A stretch of 7,264 nt of DNA from Thermoplasmata archaeon (GTDB lineage Archaea; Thermoplasmatota; Thermoplasmata; Lutacidiplasmatales; UBA184). The DNA lies in the NCBI GenBank assembly GCA_030043405.1, contig JASHXS010000091.1, positions 1 to 7,264 on the forward strand. The letters are read 5' to 3'. The notes below the pieces were generated by a model, which saw only the letters and a list, made by a program, of their open reading frames with translations, was not told the DNA's origin and searched no databases. Position 1 is the first letter of the stretch; every line of letters starts with the position of its first letter. The position numbers and the translations under genes are program-made. This document shows positions 6,129 through 7,264 of the stretch, piece after piece.

Positions 6129-7160
6129 TCAGTTCCGCATCAACAGGTGGCTGTCCCCGAACTCGTGCCACAGGTAGCCGCCGGCGATCGCGGCGGCGTA
6201 CGCCCGGGTGAGCCGTTCGCGGCCGACCAACCCTTCGAGCAGGGCCAGGTGCGTCGACGTGGCCGTGTGGAATCCCGTGATGATCCCGTCCACGGAACGG
6301 ATGGGTCGATCCGGAGAAATGTACAGTCGAGTGAACCCGCGCGCCGCTCGGACCCCGCCACAGTCCCAGGCACTCTCGAGGGCCCGTACGACCGTCGTCC
6401 CGACGGCGATGACCCGGCCGCCCTGGGCACGGGCGCCGGCGATGGCGGCGGCCGTCGCAGCGGGGACCTGGAAAGGCTCGGGATAGATGGGTACCTGACC
6501 CGGGAAGGACTCGTCGATCTCCAGGCTCGAAACGCCGGCGTGTAGGAGGATCGGAGCGAATCGGACGCCGTACCTCTCCAGCTCCTCCCGCAGCCGGAGG
6601 GAGAAGGGCCGACCCGCACTCGGCATCTCGGCGCTCCCCGGCACGCGCGCGAAGATGGTCTGGTACGTTTCGAGCGGGTATTCGCGAGCGAGGTAGCCAT
6701 ACCGGATCGGTCGGCCACGGGCCTGGAGGACCGGCGTGAGATCCGCCTCCACCCGGAGGAACCCCAATCGTGGGATGCCGGGAAAAGGGGCGACCCAACG
6801 CGCAGGCACGCCGGCGACCGAGAGCGGATCACCAGGCTGGAGGGGAAGGGGTCCGGGGCGAGAGGCGCCCCATCGCGGTTCCGCGAGCCAGAGGTCGGCG
6901 CCGTACTCCGTCGAGAGGCTCAGCCGGAAGTCCCCCAGGGGTCCGCTCGCCGGGACGCTGGCGGGGATCGTCGCGCTCTCGTTGACGACCAGGAGGTCGC
7001 CCGGTCGCAGCAGTCCGGGGAGGTCGCGGAACCGGCGATCAGACTCGTGGGCCCCCGTGGAGACGAGCAACCGCACCTCGTCGCGGGCGAGGCCGCGGTC
7101 CTCGGGAGTCCGGTCTGCCTCGGGCACGGGCGGCAGGTCCCACGGCCGGGTCGCGATCAT
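6129..7160 (-). CDS. QueA-like S-adenosylmethionine:tRNA ribosyltransferase-isomerase family protein
   Basis: This 343-residue protein belongs to the QueA family. Classical QueA transfers and rearranges the ribosyl part of S-adenosylmethionine onto 7-aminomethyl-7-deazaguanine in tRNA, giving epoxyqueuosine. Conserved blocks are HxxFRDLPxLLRPGDLLVVNxS-like (39-62), YQTIFARVPGSAEMPSAGRPF (166-186), LLHAGVSSLE (205-214), QVPAATAAAI (231-240), GGRVIAVGTTVVRALES (247-263), VDGIITGFH (290-298) and YLWHEFGDSHLL (329-340). Compared with classical QueA, PTAGLHF becomes PSAGRPF and LHVGLGTF becomes LHAGVSSLE, as in the QueA-like group I recall from actinobacteria. The substrate may therefore differ from preQ1-tRNA. 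The ATG at 7160 has GGGAG eight bases upstream and starts where QueA proteins normally start; an ATG at 7238 is in frame but would run through the upstream gene. The gene overlaps the preceding minus-strand gene as ATGA and converges on the HsdR_N-like gene. Confidence 0.88.
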   Translation of the reverse strand: MIATRPWDLPPVPEADRTPEDRGLARDEVRLLVSTGAHESDRRFRDLPGLLRPGDLLVVNESATIPASVPASGPLGDFRLSLSTEYGADLWLAEPRWGASRPGPLPLQPGDPLSVAGVPARWVAPFPGIPRLGFLRVEADLTPVLQARGRPIRYGYLAREYPLETYQTIFARVPGSAEMPSAGRPFSLRLREELERYGVRFAPILLHAGVSSLEIDESFPGQVPIYPEPFQVPAATAAAIAGARAQGGRVIAVGTTVVRALESAWDCGGVRAARGFTRLYISPDRPIRSVDGIITGFHTATSTHLALLEGLVGRERLTRAYAAAIAGGYLWHEFGDSHLLMRN

Positions 7161-7264
7161 GCCGGCAGCTCCCAGCGTTCGTCCTGGGCGCGGAAACGGT
7201 GGCCGGACACCGCCGTCGGGTCCTGGTGAAGGAACCACGCCCAGAACGGGAGCGTGATTGCTGG
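7157..7264 (-). CDS. C-terminal end of an upstream gene, possibly a short-chain dehydrogenase (partial)
   Basis: Reading the minus strand from base 7264, the frame that ends in the TGA at 7159-7157 is open and gives 35 residues containing WAWFLHQDPTAVSGHRFRAQ. The order of a hydrophobic helix, a D-x-x-x-VSG turn, then an R-F strand resembles the end of classical short-chain dehydrogenases (pattern xWLAsDxAxxVTGxxF). The stop overlaps the QueA-like ATG as ATGA, the same coupling seen between lipB and its follower, which supports this being a real gene. Only the tail is visible, so the family call is tentative. Confidence 0.5.
   Translation of the reverse strand, partial: PAITLPFWAWFLHQDPTAVSGHRFRAQDERWELPA
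7169..7173 (-). promoter_or_regulatory. Shine-Dalgarno-like site of the QueA-like gene
   Basis: Read on the minus strand, GGGAG lies eight bases before the ATG at 7160, inside the tail of the upstream gene. It favours that start over the longer in-frame ATG at 7238. Confidence 0.5.

Noticed and set aside
7161..7238. N-terminal extension of the QueA-like gene to an ATG at 7238
   Set aside because: The added 26 residues are Pro/Gly/Arg-rich with no family match and overlap the better-supported upstream reading frame; the ATG at 7160 has a ribosome site and ATGA coupling.
1..7264. tRNA or rRNA genes, CRISPR arrays, insertion sequences or long direct repeats
   Set aside because: I saw no cloverleaf-like segment, regularly spaced repeat, transposase motif or terminal inverted repeat; the coding genes account for nearly all of the window.

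Overview
This is a G+C-rich window (clearly above 60% by eye), densely coded, with no intergenic gap longer than about 60 bases. I read eight genes: six plus-strand genes (the first cut by the left edge), then a minus-strand pair at the right end whose upstream member is cut by the right edge. The organism looks like a high-GC archaeon, possibly of the Thermoplasmatota type. Both isolated plus-strand genes (HAD protein and HsdR_N-like protein) have a short A/T patch resembling an archaeal TATA box centred 28-29 bases before the ATG and no Shine-Dalgarno, which is the layout of leaderless archaeal transcripts. Genes inside operons instead have GGAGG-type sites or ATGA overlaps. A G+C-rich bacterium with leaderless genes is not excluded, and the assignment is inference.

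Region 1 (1-4289) is one apparent operon: end of the E2 acyltransferase of a 2-oxoacid dehydrogenase complex, E1 alpha of branched-chain type, E3 dihydrolipoyl dehydrogenase, LipB octanoyltransferase, then an atypical SDR/NAD-dependent epimerase-like protein. E2, E1 and E3 together oxidatively decarboxylate a 2-oxoacid to acyl-CoA, and LipB makes the lipoyl precursor on the E2 lipoyl domain, so the locus carries the complex and part of its cofactor attachment machinery. E1 beta and the E2 lipoyl domain must lie to the left; LipA is not in the window.

Region 2 (4290-6119) holds two genes that each seem to have their own promoter: a HAD-superfamily protein with an altered motif I (D-L-W rather than D-x-D), and a stand-alone protein resembling the N-terminal nuclease-fold domain of type I restriction HsdR, whose expected E-x-K motif reads D-V-R. 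No HsdM, HsdS or helicase motor is present.

Region 3 (6129-7264, minus strand) is a QueA-family gene of a divergent type (EMPSAGRPF, LLHAGVSSLE, YLWHEFGDSH), overlapped ATGA by the tail of an upstream gene that may be a short-chain dehydrogenase. The plus- and minus-strand genes converge with only nine bases between their stop codons.

The points most worth a second look are LipB in a probably archaeal 2-oxoacid dehydrogenase operon, the orphan HsdR_N-like protein with a non-canonical active site, and the QueA-like protein coupled to a possible oxidoreductase.
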